Source of the DNA: Oscillatoria nigro-viridis PCC 7112
Lineage (GTDB): Bacteria; Cyanobacteriota; Cyanobacteriia; Cyanobacteriales; Microcoleaceae
Length of the DNA: 64,000 nt
Assembly: GCF_000317475.1 (NCBI RefSeq)
Contig: NC_019763.1
Location: 62,001 to 126,000, forward strand
Direction: 5' to 3'
The position numbers were made by a program, and so were the translations under genes. The notes under the pieces were generated by a model. The model was not told where the DNA came from. It made no database searches and worked only from the letters and a program-made list of their open reading frames with translations. This document shows, in pieces, positions 46,390 to 54,613 of this stretch (within the stretch, counting starts at the first letter, position 1; each line of letters begins with the position of its first letter).

Positions 46390-48327
46390 TTATTCCTCCC
46401 CATTGATTAGTCGATCGAGCATTGCCCGCGCTTCAGTATATAGGGCGTGATTCCTTCCCCCGCGACGCACTCCCCACAATAGCCAGATAGTCTTTTCTTG
46501 CCCTAATTCTTGCGCGATGACGAGCTTGGCTAACTTCATTTTGTCCTCCTGTTCCAGCGGAGAATCAGCGGCAAACACTGCTTTTTCGGCTGTTCCGGTT
46601 AACAACTGTTCCAGCATCTCAGAAAGGTGTTCCCTTTGTTCAATAAGGCTTCCGGGCTGTTCCGGTTCTGGCTCTAGCGGGGTTTTGGGTGTTCCAGAGT
46701 TTTCCGAAGTGTTGGGAGTGTTCCACGTCGGAACATCGGCAACTGCGGACTTATGCACGTCAATTTTGGGCATCAAGCCTAATACTGGATTCCCGATCGT
46801 AGATAGAATAATTGGGGTTTGTTCAGTCATTGAAGGCTCGATTAACAGCCTCAAATCTGACGTTAATCTGTCTCTGGTTTCCTTACTGGCGATGACGTTT
46901 GAGTTGTTTAACATTTGCTCAATTACACCATAGGAGCCTTGCTCTTCATCATTGCTCGTAGTCCTCACTAAACCCTGAGCTAACAGCGCTAAATTAAGCC
47001 GGATATTACAGTCAGCAACACCACTAGAGGCGATGTTGAACGATTGCGTACAGATGAAGTAGCCGACATTGTATTGCCCCCCGACGGTAGCTATCGTTCC
47101 CAGCTTAGTCGCGACAGATTCCCAGATAGCAGCATTTCTTTTTTGGGACAAACATTGATGAGTCGCAAACCAATCTTCTAAGATTAATTTGATTGGTCTG
47201 TCGCGGTAGGTTTCCTCTGTCGCAGGTTTCGACTTCCGGGTCAACAACTTTTCGTAAACTTCATCAAGGAACTGCATTGACTGTTCAACCTGCATAGGGT
47301 CAAAAACCATCAGACGATTGCTACGAACCCCTGGAAAGTCTTCGTATTTCTGGGAAATCACGTAAATGTCAGACCGTGGGAACCTCGTTATCAAGTCCCC
47401 TAACCACTTGTGCAGAGTGTGTGTTTTGCCGCACCGGGTAGGAGCTGCTAGGAAAATTGATGTATTGATGCCCGCTAAAGAATTCAAGACTTTAGCGGCT
47501 ATTTGTCGGGATATCTCAAGGTTGGGATTTGGCTCAATGGCTGGTGCTGCGACTGACTGATCCACTTTGTCGCCGGGGTTATTGATGCCTGCCAGAGTTT
47601 GTGTCAGGGACAACAGGAACGGAGTCTTTTGATTCCGCAAGAACTCCATATATTCTTGCTTTTTGTCATCCGACAGTCCTGCCGTTTCCGCCTCAAAGAT
47701 GGCTTCCTCAGCATCTAGTTGAGCGATTTTGATGTCAGCCTCACCTAATACTTCGCACTGTTTGAGTACCACGGCCCGATCGTTCGCAGCAGCTTCTAAG
47801 TCAGCTTGCAGGTGAACTTCAGAGATTGCAACACCGCGATAATCCTCCAACAACTCCCCGCGAGCCGTGATTTCGCCTTTCGCTAAGTCGCGTTTTTGGG
47901 CGATGGCTTCATAGCCGGCAAGTTGGCGCTCGGAGTTTTGCAAGCTCCGCAACCCCACTCCCGCAGCACCAAAACTACAGGCAGAAAGCAACATCCACAG
48001 CGCTTTATGGGGATTAGTTGCGGGGATGGACTTACGAAAAACTACCTCACCGGGGATGCCGTCCGCTTTCCACTGTTGGGCGTGGTACTCGGTCATCAGG
48101 TAGGACTTGCCAGATTTGTCGGCACATTGCAGTGTCTGTTTGTTGCGGATGCAGACTTGTACCGTATCGCTTGCTGTCCCCTTGAGAGCTTGTATGCCGC
48201 CACCGCAAGCGAGAGCTAGAGCTACGCCAACTGCCGACAGTTTGGTCGTTACCGAAAATCCCTCAAAAGTCAACAGCAGTGCGCGATTCGATTTAAGTAA
48301 CTGAGCGTGTTTTGCGGTTAGTGCCAT
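46390..48327 (-). CDS. Membrane-anchored P-loop ATPase (FtsK/VirD4/HerA-like)
   Basis: 645 residues from ATG 48327, which has AGGAGG upstream and overlaps the previous stop (TAATG). Two hydrophobic segments lie near the N-terminus (LSAVGVALALACGGG, LWMLLSACSFGAAGVGL) with four Cys and a short extracytoplasmic loop between. A coiled segment follows. The ATPase part has Walker A FLAAPTRCGKTHTLHKW, Walker B IKLILEDWF and a Gln-containing YFICTQSFN strand like the motif III of translocases. The Pro/Glu-rich linker and C-terminal helices are unlike TraG. A DNA or protein translocase role is inferred from these motifs. Confidence 0.7.
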   Translation of the reverse strand: MALTAKHAQLLKSNRALLLTFEGFSVTTKLSAVGVALALACGGGIQALKGTASDTVQVCIRNKQTLQCADKSGKSYLMTEYHAQQWKADGIPGEVVFRKSIPATNPHKALWMLLSACSFGAAGVGLRSLQNSERQLAGYEAIAQKRDLAKGEITARGELLEDYRGVAISEVHLQADLEAAANDRAVVLKQCEVLGEADIKIAQLDAEEAIFEAETAGLSDDKKQEYMEFLRNQKTPFLLSLTQTLAGINNPGDKVDQSVAAPAIEPNPNLEISRQIAAKVLNSLAGINTSIFLAAPTRCGKTHTLHKWLGDLITRFPRSDIYVISQKYEDFPGVRSNRLMVFDPMQVEQSMQFLDEVYEKLLTRKSKPATEETYRDRPIKLILEDWFATHQCLSQKRNAAIWESVATKLGTIATVGGQYNVGYFICTQSFNIASSGVADCNIRLNLALLAQGLVRTTSNDEEQGSYGVIEQMLNNSNVIASKETRDRLTSDLRLLIEPSMTEQTPIILSTIGNPVLGLMPKIDVHKSAVADVPTWNTPNTSENSGTPKTPLEPEPEQPGSLIEQREHLSEMLEQLLTGTAEKAVFAADSPLEQEDKMKLAKLVIAQELGQEKTIWLLWGVRRGGRNHALYTEARAMLDRLINGEE

Positions 48328-48881
48328 TACTTGCGCCCTCCTTTGAGTTTGAGAACTAGACAAAAAACGATGATGGAAAGCGCTAGAGGGGGAAAGTAGT
48401 TCAGGTACAGCATCGGATTCGTTGGCTTACCCGCTGCCCTAATTTGTTCAATGCCTGTGGTGATACGTGCTTTTGCCCCTGATGCTTGCTGCGATTCGGA
48501 GATAGGTTCGGATAAGCTGGCAATCATGCCCCCAGTTACTCCCAGTCCGACAATTGCAGAAGTCCAGCGGTTGCCTGATTGCCCGGTAATCTTGGCGGCC
48601 AGATAAATTTGATAAAGTCCGATCGCGAATACCGACCCGCCCGCGACTTGCATAGAGTGAAAAGCAAACACCACTGCCGAACCTAGTGCTGCGGGTGCTG
48701 CGACTTCGCAGAAATTGGCGGCATCTCGGTAGTTGCGTTCGGCGTTAGTCTCTGGCAATGGGTCAATAGTCGGTGCTGTAGCTTGCCGATATTGCTGTTG
48801 TTGTGACTGTTGTGGCTGTTGCTGTTGTTGAATGCCCCCTCCCGTAAAGGAAAGGGGACTTGACCCGATGAATTCGTGCAT
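48327..48881 (-). CDS. Small membrane protein with Gln-rich N-terminus
   Basis: 184 residues. A Gln run near 18-32 is followed by three or four predicted membrane helices (AALGSAVVFAFHSM, GSVFAIGLYQIYLAA, AIVGLGVTGGMIASL, LALSIIVFCLVLKL). Its stop overlaps the start of the ATPase gene, so the two are probably made in fixed ratio and may form one membrane complex. No family recognised. Confidence 0.65.
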   Translation of the reverse strand: MHEFIGSSPLSFTGGGIQQQQQPQQSQQQQYRQATAPTIDPLPETNAERNYRDAANFCEVAAPAALGSAVVFAFHSMQVAGGSVFAIGLYQIYLAAKITGQSGNRWTSAIVGLGVTGGMIASLSEPISESQQASGAKARITTGIEQIRAAGKPTNPMLYLNYFPPLALSIIVFCLVLKLKGGRK

Positions 48882-48899
48882 TAGTCAGTCCCCTTTTGT

Positions 48900-49619
48900 T
48901 TAACGGTTGAAGTTGATTAAATTTGCGAACCAACCCCCAAACCCTCTAGCCGTACCAGTTGCTGACACGCCGTTAGTTGGGTTTGATTGCCCGCCAACCA
49001 TCACTGGCACTTTGTCTTGAATACCTTGGCTTGTTCCATTTGTTGCTCTATTTAGCAATTCTTGGCGCTTTGCCCTAAGCCCTTCTTGGATTGATTGACG
49101 TGTTGCTGCAACCGCCCCCCTGTTGGCGATCGCCCCCATCTTGTTCTCATGCGCCCACATCTGAGCTTGTAAATCTTGCTGGAGTTCGTGGGCAATTTCG
49201 GTCAATCCCTTCTGCCTTTTGTCCTCAATCTTGAGCATGGTTGCCCGGTCTTTGGCATCCAGCAATTCCATCTCGGAACCAAACTCCGCATTGAGTTTGC
49301 GTATTTTAGCGATGGCATTTGCAACTTTAGATCCAAATGTTTTCCGTAATTCTGTCCATGTCACTTGCCCTTCAGCAACTTTCGCCATTGCTTCAAAGTA
49401 GGTGCGGGCGTTGTTTAAGAATGGTTCCAGAACTAAGGCAAGCTGTTCAGCATTATTTGCTTTGTCGGCAAAGGCTTCGAGCTGGCTAACATCCGATAGA
49501 TAGGAGATGATGTCAGATTCTACACCGCCCCATTCTGAAGCTTTCTCATCAATGTGTGGGCTGTGTCCGGCGGCTGGATTGGCGATCGCCAAACTGCTGT
49601 TGTTACGTCCAAAATCCAT
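48900..49619 (-). CDS. Coiled-coil hypothetical protein
   Basis: 239 residues from ATG 49619 (MDFGRNNSSLAIANP), with AAGGA ten bases upstream. The frame is open further upstream, but that part reads like non-coding DNA. A helical coiled region spans about 50-190 (SKVANAIAKIRKLNAEFGSE, EDKRQKGLTEIAHELQQDLQ), and a Gly-rich tail ends with GWFANLINFNR. It lies 18 bp before the membrane-protein gene. Confidence 0.65.
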   Translation of the reverse strand: MDFGRNNSSLAIANPAAGHSPHIDEKASEWGGVESDIISYLSDVSQLEAFADKANNAEQLALVLEPFLNNARTYFEAMAKVAEGQVTWTELRKTFGSKVANAIAKIRKLNAEFGSEMELLDAKDRATMLKIEDKRQKGLTEIAHELQQDLQAQMWAHENKMGAIANRGAVAATRQSIQEGLRAKRQELLNRATNGTSQGIQDKVPVMVGGQSNPTNGVSATGTARGFGGWFANLINFNR

Positions 49620-49681
49620 ATAAAATGTCCTTAGATGAGTCCCCCAGCGCAAGCTAGGGGAAGAATTACGAGCCAGTCGAT

Positions 49682-50062
49682 TTACTTTCCTAGGGCGATC
49701 GGCTGGCTTTGATTTGTCATTTGGTTGAGCTTGTCGGATACTCGATCGGCTGCCTCGTGTCCGACATGGGATAAAAACTCCCCGCGTCGCCAACTTTCCG
49801 AAAGTTCGATCGCACGTTCTAAGTCGAGCCCAACTGCGACATACTGGCACTCAGGAAAGTCCATCTCTTCGGATTCATCCTCTGGCATAGCTTGCCAGCC
49901 GATGATGAAATTTTCGATTGTTTGTCGCTGTTCGGGAGAGAAGCGGGTATCAGGGGCCAGATTATCAAAGATTTCGAGATAAGAGGCCAGCCGATAAAGG
50001 GCATCATCCCCGCAATCAGGGATAAGAGCGATCTGAGCATCTATGTAGCTAGAATTTTTCAT
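49682..50062 (-). CDS. Hypothetical protein
   Basis: 126 acidic residues from ATG 50062 (MKNSSYIDAQIALIPDCGDD, RFSPEQRQTIENFIIGWQ). No family recognised. It follows the 58-residue gene after 4 bp. Confidence 0.6.
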   Translation of the reverse strand: MKNSSYIDAQIALIPDCGDDALYRLASYLEIFDNLAPDTRFSPEQRQTIENFIIGWQAMPEDESEEMDFPECQYVAVGLDLERAIELSESWRRGEFLSHVGHEAADRVSDKLNQMTNQSQPIALGK

Positions 50063-50066
50063 CTTT

Positions 50067-50243
50067 TTAATCCCTCAAGCTTTGAATTTGTCCGATTATT
50101 TCAATCCCCTTCGCGTCGGTAATTCCTTCTTCTCTCAGGCTTTGGGCTGCCACTAGAACAGCATCCTGAGATTTCTTGGCACTGACATTAAACACTCGCG
50201 GGGTGTTGCTTTCGCGTTGCACTTGAACTTTGTAAAAAGCCAT
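50067..50243 (-). CDS. Small hypothetical protein (58 residues)
   Basis: From ATG 50243 to TAA 50067-50069, 2 bp after the stop of the DNA-binding-like gene: MAFYKVQVQRESNTPRVFNV, SAKKSQDAVLVAAQSLREEG, ITDAKGIEIIGQIQSLRD. An even alpha/beta composition suggests a folded small domain. Function unknown; the tight operon spacing supports that it is real. Confidence 0.65.
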   Translation of the reverse strand: MAFYKVQVQRESNTPRVFNVSAKKSQDAVLVAAQSLREEGITDAKGIEIIGQIQSLRD

Positions 50244-50245
50244 AA

Positions 50246-50782
50246 TTACGACTCCTGTAAGTCTGCAAGGCCGGCTTTGACTTCTTCGGTAAAGCCCATC
50301 CGCACCTCTGCCGCTGCCTGTTTTCCTAATGCGCGCCCCAGTTCTCGGTAATTGTTCAGTAACCCAGATTTAAAGGAAGCAATTTGGGTCAGGTTGCTGT
50401 CAGCCACAGTTGCAGCAGTGGTAGCGATTTGGTTATGTTGCCCCAAATAAACAATTGCTGACGATGCTGAGACAGATGGCGCGGCCGGTGTCTTTTCCAC
50501 TAAGTTGCGGAGTTCGGTAAATTTTCCATCGTTCAGGAGTTCGATCGCGTCCAAGGCAATTTGAGAATACTTGGTCGCTCTCGCACCACCGCGTCGCAGG
50601 GCTTTGATGTCAATGCCGTAGATGCCCTGCAATTTAGCGATCGCCTTTTGCAGTCCCGACTTGTTCAAATTAAGAATCCGCTGCACTTGCGCCGCTGAGT
50701 ACCAACGTTCAATCGATTCTTCCTTTGGAGTATCGATTTCTGTAACCTCTACGTCAATCACAGCCTGGTTTTCAAGTTCCAT
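50246..50782 (-). CDS. DNA-binding-like regulator, paralogue of 52407-52751
   Basis: 178 residues. The region about 26-100 (WYSAAQVQRILNLNKSGLQK, AIAKLQGIYGIDIKALRRGG, ARATKYSQIALDAIELL) has a helix-turn-helix-like pattern followed by a basic stretch. It is over half identical to the protein encoded at 52407-52751. The extra C-terminal half is helical. First gene of the eight-gene leftward operon and divergent from an RHH gene at 50954; palindromes lie between them. Confidence 0.65.
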   Translation of the reverse strand: MELENQAVIDVEVTEIDTPKEESIERWYSAAQVQRILNLNKSGLQKAIAKLQGIYGIDIKALRRGGARATKYSQIALDAIELLNDGKFTELRNLVEKTPAAPSVSASSAIVYLGQHNQIATTAATVADSNLTQIASFKSGLLNNYRELGRALGKQAAAEVRMGFTEEVKAGLADLQES

Positions 50783-50799
50783 AGTTTCGCCGGCTTTAG

Positions 50800-50895
50800 G
50801 AGAATCAATTCAGAATCGATTTGGAATCGATTCGCTATGTGTGCTATTTTAGTCTCAGCTTACATCACTTGTCAATAGTGATGTAAGTGATGCTA
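50800..50895. promoter_or_regulatory. Divergent promoter region with operator-like repeats, module 1
   Basis: Direct repeats of GAATCGATT (about 50813-50833) and a perfect 10-bp inverted repeat TTACATCACT (50860-50869) / AGTGATGTAA (50877-50886), followed by a further GTGATG. Position between divergent regulators suggests autoregulation. Confidence 0.65.
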
Positions 50896-50953
50896 AATTT
50901 TTGTATTAGGAGACTTTTGCGGATAATGGTGAATATGTAGACACCACAAAGCA

Positions 50954-51187
50954 ATGACCACTAAAAGGCCACGAACTACCATCAGCTTTGACGATGATGA
51001 ATATGCAGAATTAAAAGAATGGGCGGATTCTGAATATCGCACCATCCCTCAATTAGTTCTGGTTTTTGTCAAAAGGGCGCTGGAGGAACGAAGAGAACGC
51101 AACGGCCAAGACTCGCAGACAGTAACCGTCGCGTCTACAACAGTAAGACCGACTGCAACAGCGAAAGCTAAGCGGAAAGGCAACTAG
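50954..51187 (+). CDS. RHH (CopG/Arc-like) regulator, module 1
   Basis: 77 residues from ATG 50954. TTISFDDDEYAELKEWADSE then YRTIPQLVLVFVKRALEERR fits RHH proteins; the tail is Thr/Lys-rich (TATAKAKRKGN) like that of the module 2 paralogue. It is followed by TGCTAGTTAATGTCTAGC, a CTAG motif also found in module 2. Confidence 0.8.
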   Translation: MTTKRPRTTISFDDDEYAELKEWADSEYRTIPQLVLVFVKRALEERRERNGQDSQTVTVASTTVRPTATAKAKRKGN

Positions 51188-51247
51188 AGGTGCTAGTTAA
51201 TGTCTAGCGCTTCTCTAACAAATGTCAAGCATTGGAGAAAAAACTTA

Positions 51248-51940
51248 GTGACCGAATCAGTTAGAGCCACCCGCGCCATAGTACAGATAGGCTCTCTCAC
51301 AGTCGATGGGTTCATGCTGCCAGACGGCAATTACCGCATGAGCCAGACACAGGCGGCGGAATGTGTTGGAAAACCTGAAATTAACGCCCGACGGTTTTTG
51401 AGTTCGCGGTTTCTTGAAGGTAAACCGTTTGCGTTGATTGACGTGGAAACGCCTTGTGTGATAAGAGGCGCAACGAGAATTCGGGCAGTCTCATTCGACC
51501 AAGTTGTCGAGTATTGGCAACATCAGGTTAGGTTGGGCAATCAAAAAGCTGTGGCTCTCCTAACCCAGCTTTCACGCAACGTCACACCTGGACTAGAACA
51601 ATTCAAAGGAATGCGTGTCGTTTCAGTTGCCAAACAACGAGTTAAACGCGAACAAGACTACGAGAAGTGGTATGTTAACCAACTTCAAGTAGAGATTGGA
51701 GGTGAAACTGAAGTCCTGACTCCTGCTGGTTCAATTGACCTGTTAACGACTTCTCAACTAATCGAAGTCAAGCATATCAAGAACTGGAAGACTGCGATTG
51801 GGCAAGTCCTGGTTTACAGTGCATATTACCCATCGCACGAAAAACGAATTCATCTCTTTGGAACCTGTCACGAGTCATTCCTAGATACCGTTAAGCAACA
51901 CTGCCAAAGACAAAACATTGTTTTGACATGGGAACTATAA
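51248..51940 (+). CDS. Antirepressor-like protein fused to a PD-(D/E)XK-type nuclease domain
   Basis: 230 residues from GTG 51248; the sequence around this start (GGAGAAAAAACTTAGTGACC) is identical to that before the module 2 gene at 53219, so the upstream ATG 51200 is not preferred. The N-terminal part (VDGFMLPDGNYRMSQTQAAE, TRIRAVSFDQVVEYWQHQVR, NQKAVALLTQLS) resembles KilA/BRO-like antirepressor domains of phages and plasmids. The C-terminal part (GSIDLLTTSQLIEVKHIKNW, KTAIGQVLVYSAYYPSHEKR) has the D...EVK pattern of restriction-like nucleases seen attached to BRO-like proteins. Catalytic activity is inferred. Confidence 0.65.
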   Translation: MTESVRATRAIVQIGSLTVDGFMLPDGNYRMSQTQAAECVGKPEINARRFLSSRFLEGKPFALIDVETPCVIRGATRIRAVSFDQVVEYWQHQVRLGNQKAVALLTQLSRNVTPGLEQFKGMRVVSVAKQRVKREQDYEKWYVNQLQVEIGGETEVLTPAGSIDLLTTSQLIEVKHIKNWKTAIGQVLVYSAYYPSHEKRIHLFGTCHESFLDTVKQHCQRQNIVLTWEL

Positions 51941-52384
51941 CCGCACTCGAACGAACGACACTTTTGGATTCAAAAGCTATCAAAGCTTTACTGGGTCAAG
52001 GTTATACGCCCGACACTATTGAGATTGAAAGCTCCGATCAACTTCGCGGTCAAAGTCGATTCAATGCCCTTCCCTTAGAAGTGGCTACTGCTTACTGGCT
52101 TACTCAGGCCGGCGAAGGAAAGAAACAAGCATTGAGCTTAGTTTGGGCGCTGCTGACTGAAACCCTAGAACGTCGCTTTGACACTGCTTTTAGCATCACT
52201 CGCACCGAGCAGGAGCGAGACGAATTGCTCAGTCAGCGAGTTCAACAGCTTGAGCGCGATATCCGAGAGGCATTCGCTTGTTGACGATCGAGCCAGAATC
52301 GAACGCGACCACTACGAACGGTTGCTTAGAGAAAACGGCATCGACCCTTGGAAAATTCCGGGGACAGGCGATGAGTCTGGCTGA
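51928..52384 (+). pseudogene. Antirepressor-like protein, frameshifted near its end
   Basis: Starts at ATG 51928, inside the end of the previous gene. ALPLEVATAYWLTQAGEGKK and ALSLVWALLTETLERRFD are typical of cyanobacterial plasmid antirepressor-like proteins. The frame ends at 52284 (REAFAC), but the adjoining frame continues with DRARIERDHYERLLRENGID and PWKIPGTGDESG to a stop at 52382-52384, the usual C-terminus. The break is near 52265-52285. A trace of the same C-terminus (PLGIPGTSDESG) follows the module 2 gene beyond its stop. Confidence 0.6.
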
Positions 52385-52406
52385 GCGGCAGCAACAGCAA
52401 AACTGA

Positions 52407-52751
52407 CTATCCCGTCTCAGCTATTCCGCCGATCGAGGGAGAAGATGCGGCGGGGGATGCTTCTACTAATTTCCGCAATTCGCTAAGCTTCCCTGCATTC
52501 AGCAATTTGCAAGCTTTCAGGGCAAGCTCAGAGTATTGAGTGGCCCGTGCAGCGCCACGGCGTAAGGTTGCGATATCGAGGCCGTAGATGCTCTGGAGTT
52601 TGGAAATCGATTGCTGCAATCCCGCTTTGCTCAGTTTCAGCAGCCCTTGGATTTGTTGGGCGGAGTACCATTCTTCAGCATCCTCTGGCTCAGAGTCAAT
52701 CGATAATTCGGCTTCAACGTCAATTACAGCAAGGTTTTCGGATTCCATCAT
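52407..52751 (-). CDS. DNA-binding-like regulator, module 2 paralogue
   Basis: 114 residues, ATG 52751 or 52748. WYSAQQIQGLLKLSKAGLQQ then SISKLQSIYGLDIATLRRGA and ARATQYSELALKACKLL align with the first 110 residues of the 50246-50782 product, which has an additional C-terminal half. Divergent from the RHH gene at 52920. Confidence 0.65.
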   Translation of the reverse strand: MMESENLAVIDVEAELSIDSEPEDAEEWYSAQQIQGLLKLSKAGLQQSISKLQSIYGLDIATLRRGAARATQYSELALKACKLLNAGKLSELRKLVEASPAASSPSIGGIAETG

Positions 52752-52919
52752 TCAGCCTGTTTTAAAAACGACATTTATCGATAAAAACGATTTCTATCGA
52801 TGTGTGTTAATGTAGCAGATAGCTTCGGAAGCTGTCAACTATCTTCTGAAGTTATCGGAGAATCCCCATTGAGGACAGCTTCTGAGGTTTACTGAAGATA
52901 TCTGATATCTTCGGAGCTT
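52752..52919. promoter_or_regulatory. Divergent promoter region with operator-like repeats, module 2
   Basis: AAGATATC (52895-52902) and GATATCTT (52904-52911) form a palindrome 9 bp before ATG 52920. Related AGCTTCGGAAGCT, ATCTTCTGAAG and GCTTCTGAGG motifs lie upstream (52830-52885), with TATCGAT repeats nearer 52751. The motif differs from module 1, suggesting the two regulators have separate specificity. Confidence 0.65.
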
Positions 52920-53171
52920 ATGGGAGTTACTAAAAAAGCGAAAATTACATTTACTTGTGAGCCAAGTCTTAAGGACGGTTTAGAGGTATGGGCACAATCA
53001 GAAAGTCGCACTCTCTCAAATTTGATAGAGATGATTGTTCGACAAGCTTATCAAGAACGCTCTACTCCCGATCGCCCATCCGATCGCCCCCCTGAACCGC
53101 AGCCAACACAAGCAAAGCCAGCAACAGCAGCGAAAGCTAAGCGGGGCAAGGCAAGTAAGGGTGCTAGTTAA
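52920..53171 (+). CDS. RHH regulator, module 2
   Basis: 83 residues. KITFTCEPSLKDGLEVWAQS then ESRTLSNLIEMIVRQAYQER has the RHH pattern. The C-terminal tail is Pro/Lys/Ala-rich. Same position, orientation and tail type as the module 1 gene; followed by GTGCTAGTTAATGTCTAGC. Confidence 0.8.
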   Translation: MGVTKKAKITFTCEPSLKDGLEVWAQSESRTLSNLIEMIVRQAYQERSTPDRPSDRPPEPQPTQAKPATAAKAKRGKASKGAS

Positions 53172-53218
53172 TGTCTAGCAACTATTTAGTAAATGTCTAG
53201 CCAAGGAGAAAAAACTTA

Positions 53219-53758
53219 GTGACCGAACCAATCAAAGCCATAAACGCCACCATCGAATTAAGCGATACCTTGTCAATTGACGGGTACATGATGCCAAACG
53301 GCGAATTCCGAGCGGGTGCAGTCAGCGTATCCGCAGTAATGGGTTACAAACGTAACTGGCTTTTGGAGATCGAGGATAAGTCCCCAGATAAGCTAAAAGC
53401 GTTATCAGACAAAGGTTATAGAGGCACGAGTCTGATACCAGTTCAAAGGGCTGGTAGAGGCGGAAGTAACAAAGCTCGAACTATCAGCCTCAAAGACCTC
53501 ACCACGCTAATAACGGTTGAGGCGCTTGCTGGCAACAAACGAGCGATCGCACTTCAAGCGGCCTTCACCCTAGAAGGACTGGACTCTCGGTTCCGAGATG
53601 CTTTTGGAGTACAGCAGCGGACACCGGATGAAAAGCGGCGGTTCTTTGGCCTGACTTTTGAGGAGTTTCTTGAGGCATTAGCTGAAAATCGGGCTGAGCT
53701 AGAACAGTTGCGGCTACCGGGCGATGACTTGTATTACCCAGAGGGCGATGAGGAGTGA
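53219..53758 (+). CDS. Antirepressor-like protein, module 2
   Basis: 179 residues from GTG 53219. SIDGYMMPNGEFRAGAVSVS, KARTISLKDLTTLITVEALA and NKRAIALQAAFTLEGLDSRF show the same plan as the N-terminal half of the 51248 product, without the nuclease-like part. The C-terminus is acidic (LPGDDLYYPEGDEE). It probably acts on the neighbouring repressors; inferred. Confidence 0.6.
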   Translation: MTEPIKAINATIELSDTLSIDGYMMPNGEFRAGAVSVSAVMGYKRNWLLEIEDKSPDKLKALSDKGYRGTSLIPVQRAGRGGSNKARTISLKDLTTLITVEALAGNKRAIALQAAFTLEGLDSRFRDAFGVQQRTPDEKRRFFGLTFEEFLEALAENRAELEQLRLPGDDLYYPEGDEE

Positions 53759-54284
53759 CCCTTGGGCATTCCGGGGACAAGCGATGAGTCTGGTTGAGTT
53801 GCTATCAAGGTTCTCCCAGCTGATCGCCCGTGGGCATCGCGACTGTGGGAGTGATCAGCTACCTATTAAATAGATCGTTTACGGTTTTATTAGGGGTGAG
53901 AATACCACTTTATGTAAAGTGGTAAATACGCTAAATCACCGATGCCTACTGGTTTCTCGATCCAATTCTCTGGTATTTTTTGGTGGATTATAAGGCTGTC
54001 AAAATACACCATATCTCTAAAAAAATCAATAAACGCTCGACTGATATATAGTCGTCTATCTACGCGGGTAGCTAATTTTTTAGACAAAGGCGCGATGGCT
54101 GTCCGATCGAATCTGCGCGGTCTGGAGGATTTTCGGGTTTAGATTTTGCCAACCTTGGCATGACACCTACTCCCTAGTTTTGAGCCAATCACTCCAGACG
54201 TTTGGAAAATTAGTTTGAGTGTTCGATCGCAATAAACTTTTGTAGTGTAAGATATGAGGAAACAACGCTCTTTTTTAAGTTCGT
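53759..54284. other. Region between module 2 and the 54285 gene
   Basis: Begins with a remnant of the antirepressor-type C-terminus (53763-53795). An inverted repeat AGCTGATC/GATCAGCT lies at about 53819-53862. A 65-codon leftward frame at 53890-54087 (AFIDFFRDMVYFDSLIIHQK, PENWIEKPVGIGDLAYLPLY) is protein-like but has no support from neighbours; treat it as a possible gene at best. Confidence 0.4.
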
Positions 54285-54488
54285 ATGTCGCAAGAAACTC
54301 AAAAAGTATTCCCCCGAATGACGTGCAGCCTCAGCAATGAATTACTGCACGACATAGACAAGATTTGCTACGAACATCGGGTAAATAGATCGGAATTTGT
54401 TCGGGAAGCCCTAACAACCTATCTCAAATACTTTCACGCACAAGCTCACAAAATCAACACATCAAACGAAGAATCCCTAGTAGTCTAA
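54285..54488 (+). CDS. RHH (CopG-family) regulator upstream of the replication gene
   Basis: 67 residues from ATG 54285. RMTCSLSNELLHDIDKICYE then HRVNRSEFVREALTTYLKYF is a standard CopG-type RHH. Plasmid CopG proteins repress rep transcription; its place just before the replication operon makes a copy-number control role likely, though not shown. A hairpin terminator overlaps its stop. Confidence 0.8.
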   Translation: MSQETQKVFPRMTCSLSNELLHDIDKICYEHRVNRSEFVREALTTYLKYFHAQAHKINTSNEESLVV

Positions 54489-54503
54489 GGGCTTCTAGGG
54501 ATT
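54472..54503 (+). terminator. Hairpin at the end of the CopG-type gene
   Basis: AATCCCTAG (54472-54480) pairs with CTAGGGATT (54495-54503), followed by a T-rich stretch. Confidence 0.6.
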
Positions 54504-54534
54504 TAAATTGTTTGAAATTGTTTGAAATACACTC

Positions 54535-54599
54535 CCAACTTTGTTGATTATCGGGCAAGACTAGCAACAAAGTTGGACTCTTCCACATCAGAGATGTGG
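54535..54599. promoter_or_regulatory. Two perfect hairpins in the leader of the replication operon
   Basis: CCAACTTTGTTG (54535-54546) / CAACAAAGTTGG (54565-54576), and CCACATC (54583-54589) / GATGTGG (54593-54599). They lie between the CopG-type gene and ATG 54614. They could be operator, attenuator or antisense-RNA targets controlling replication. Confidence 0.6.
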
Positions 54600-54613
54600 C
54601 TAATAGTCTAATT

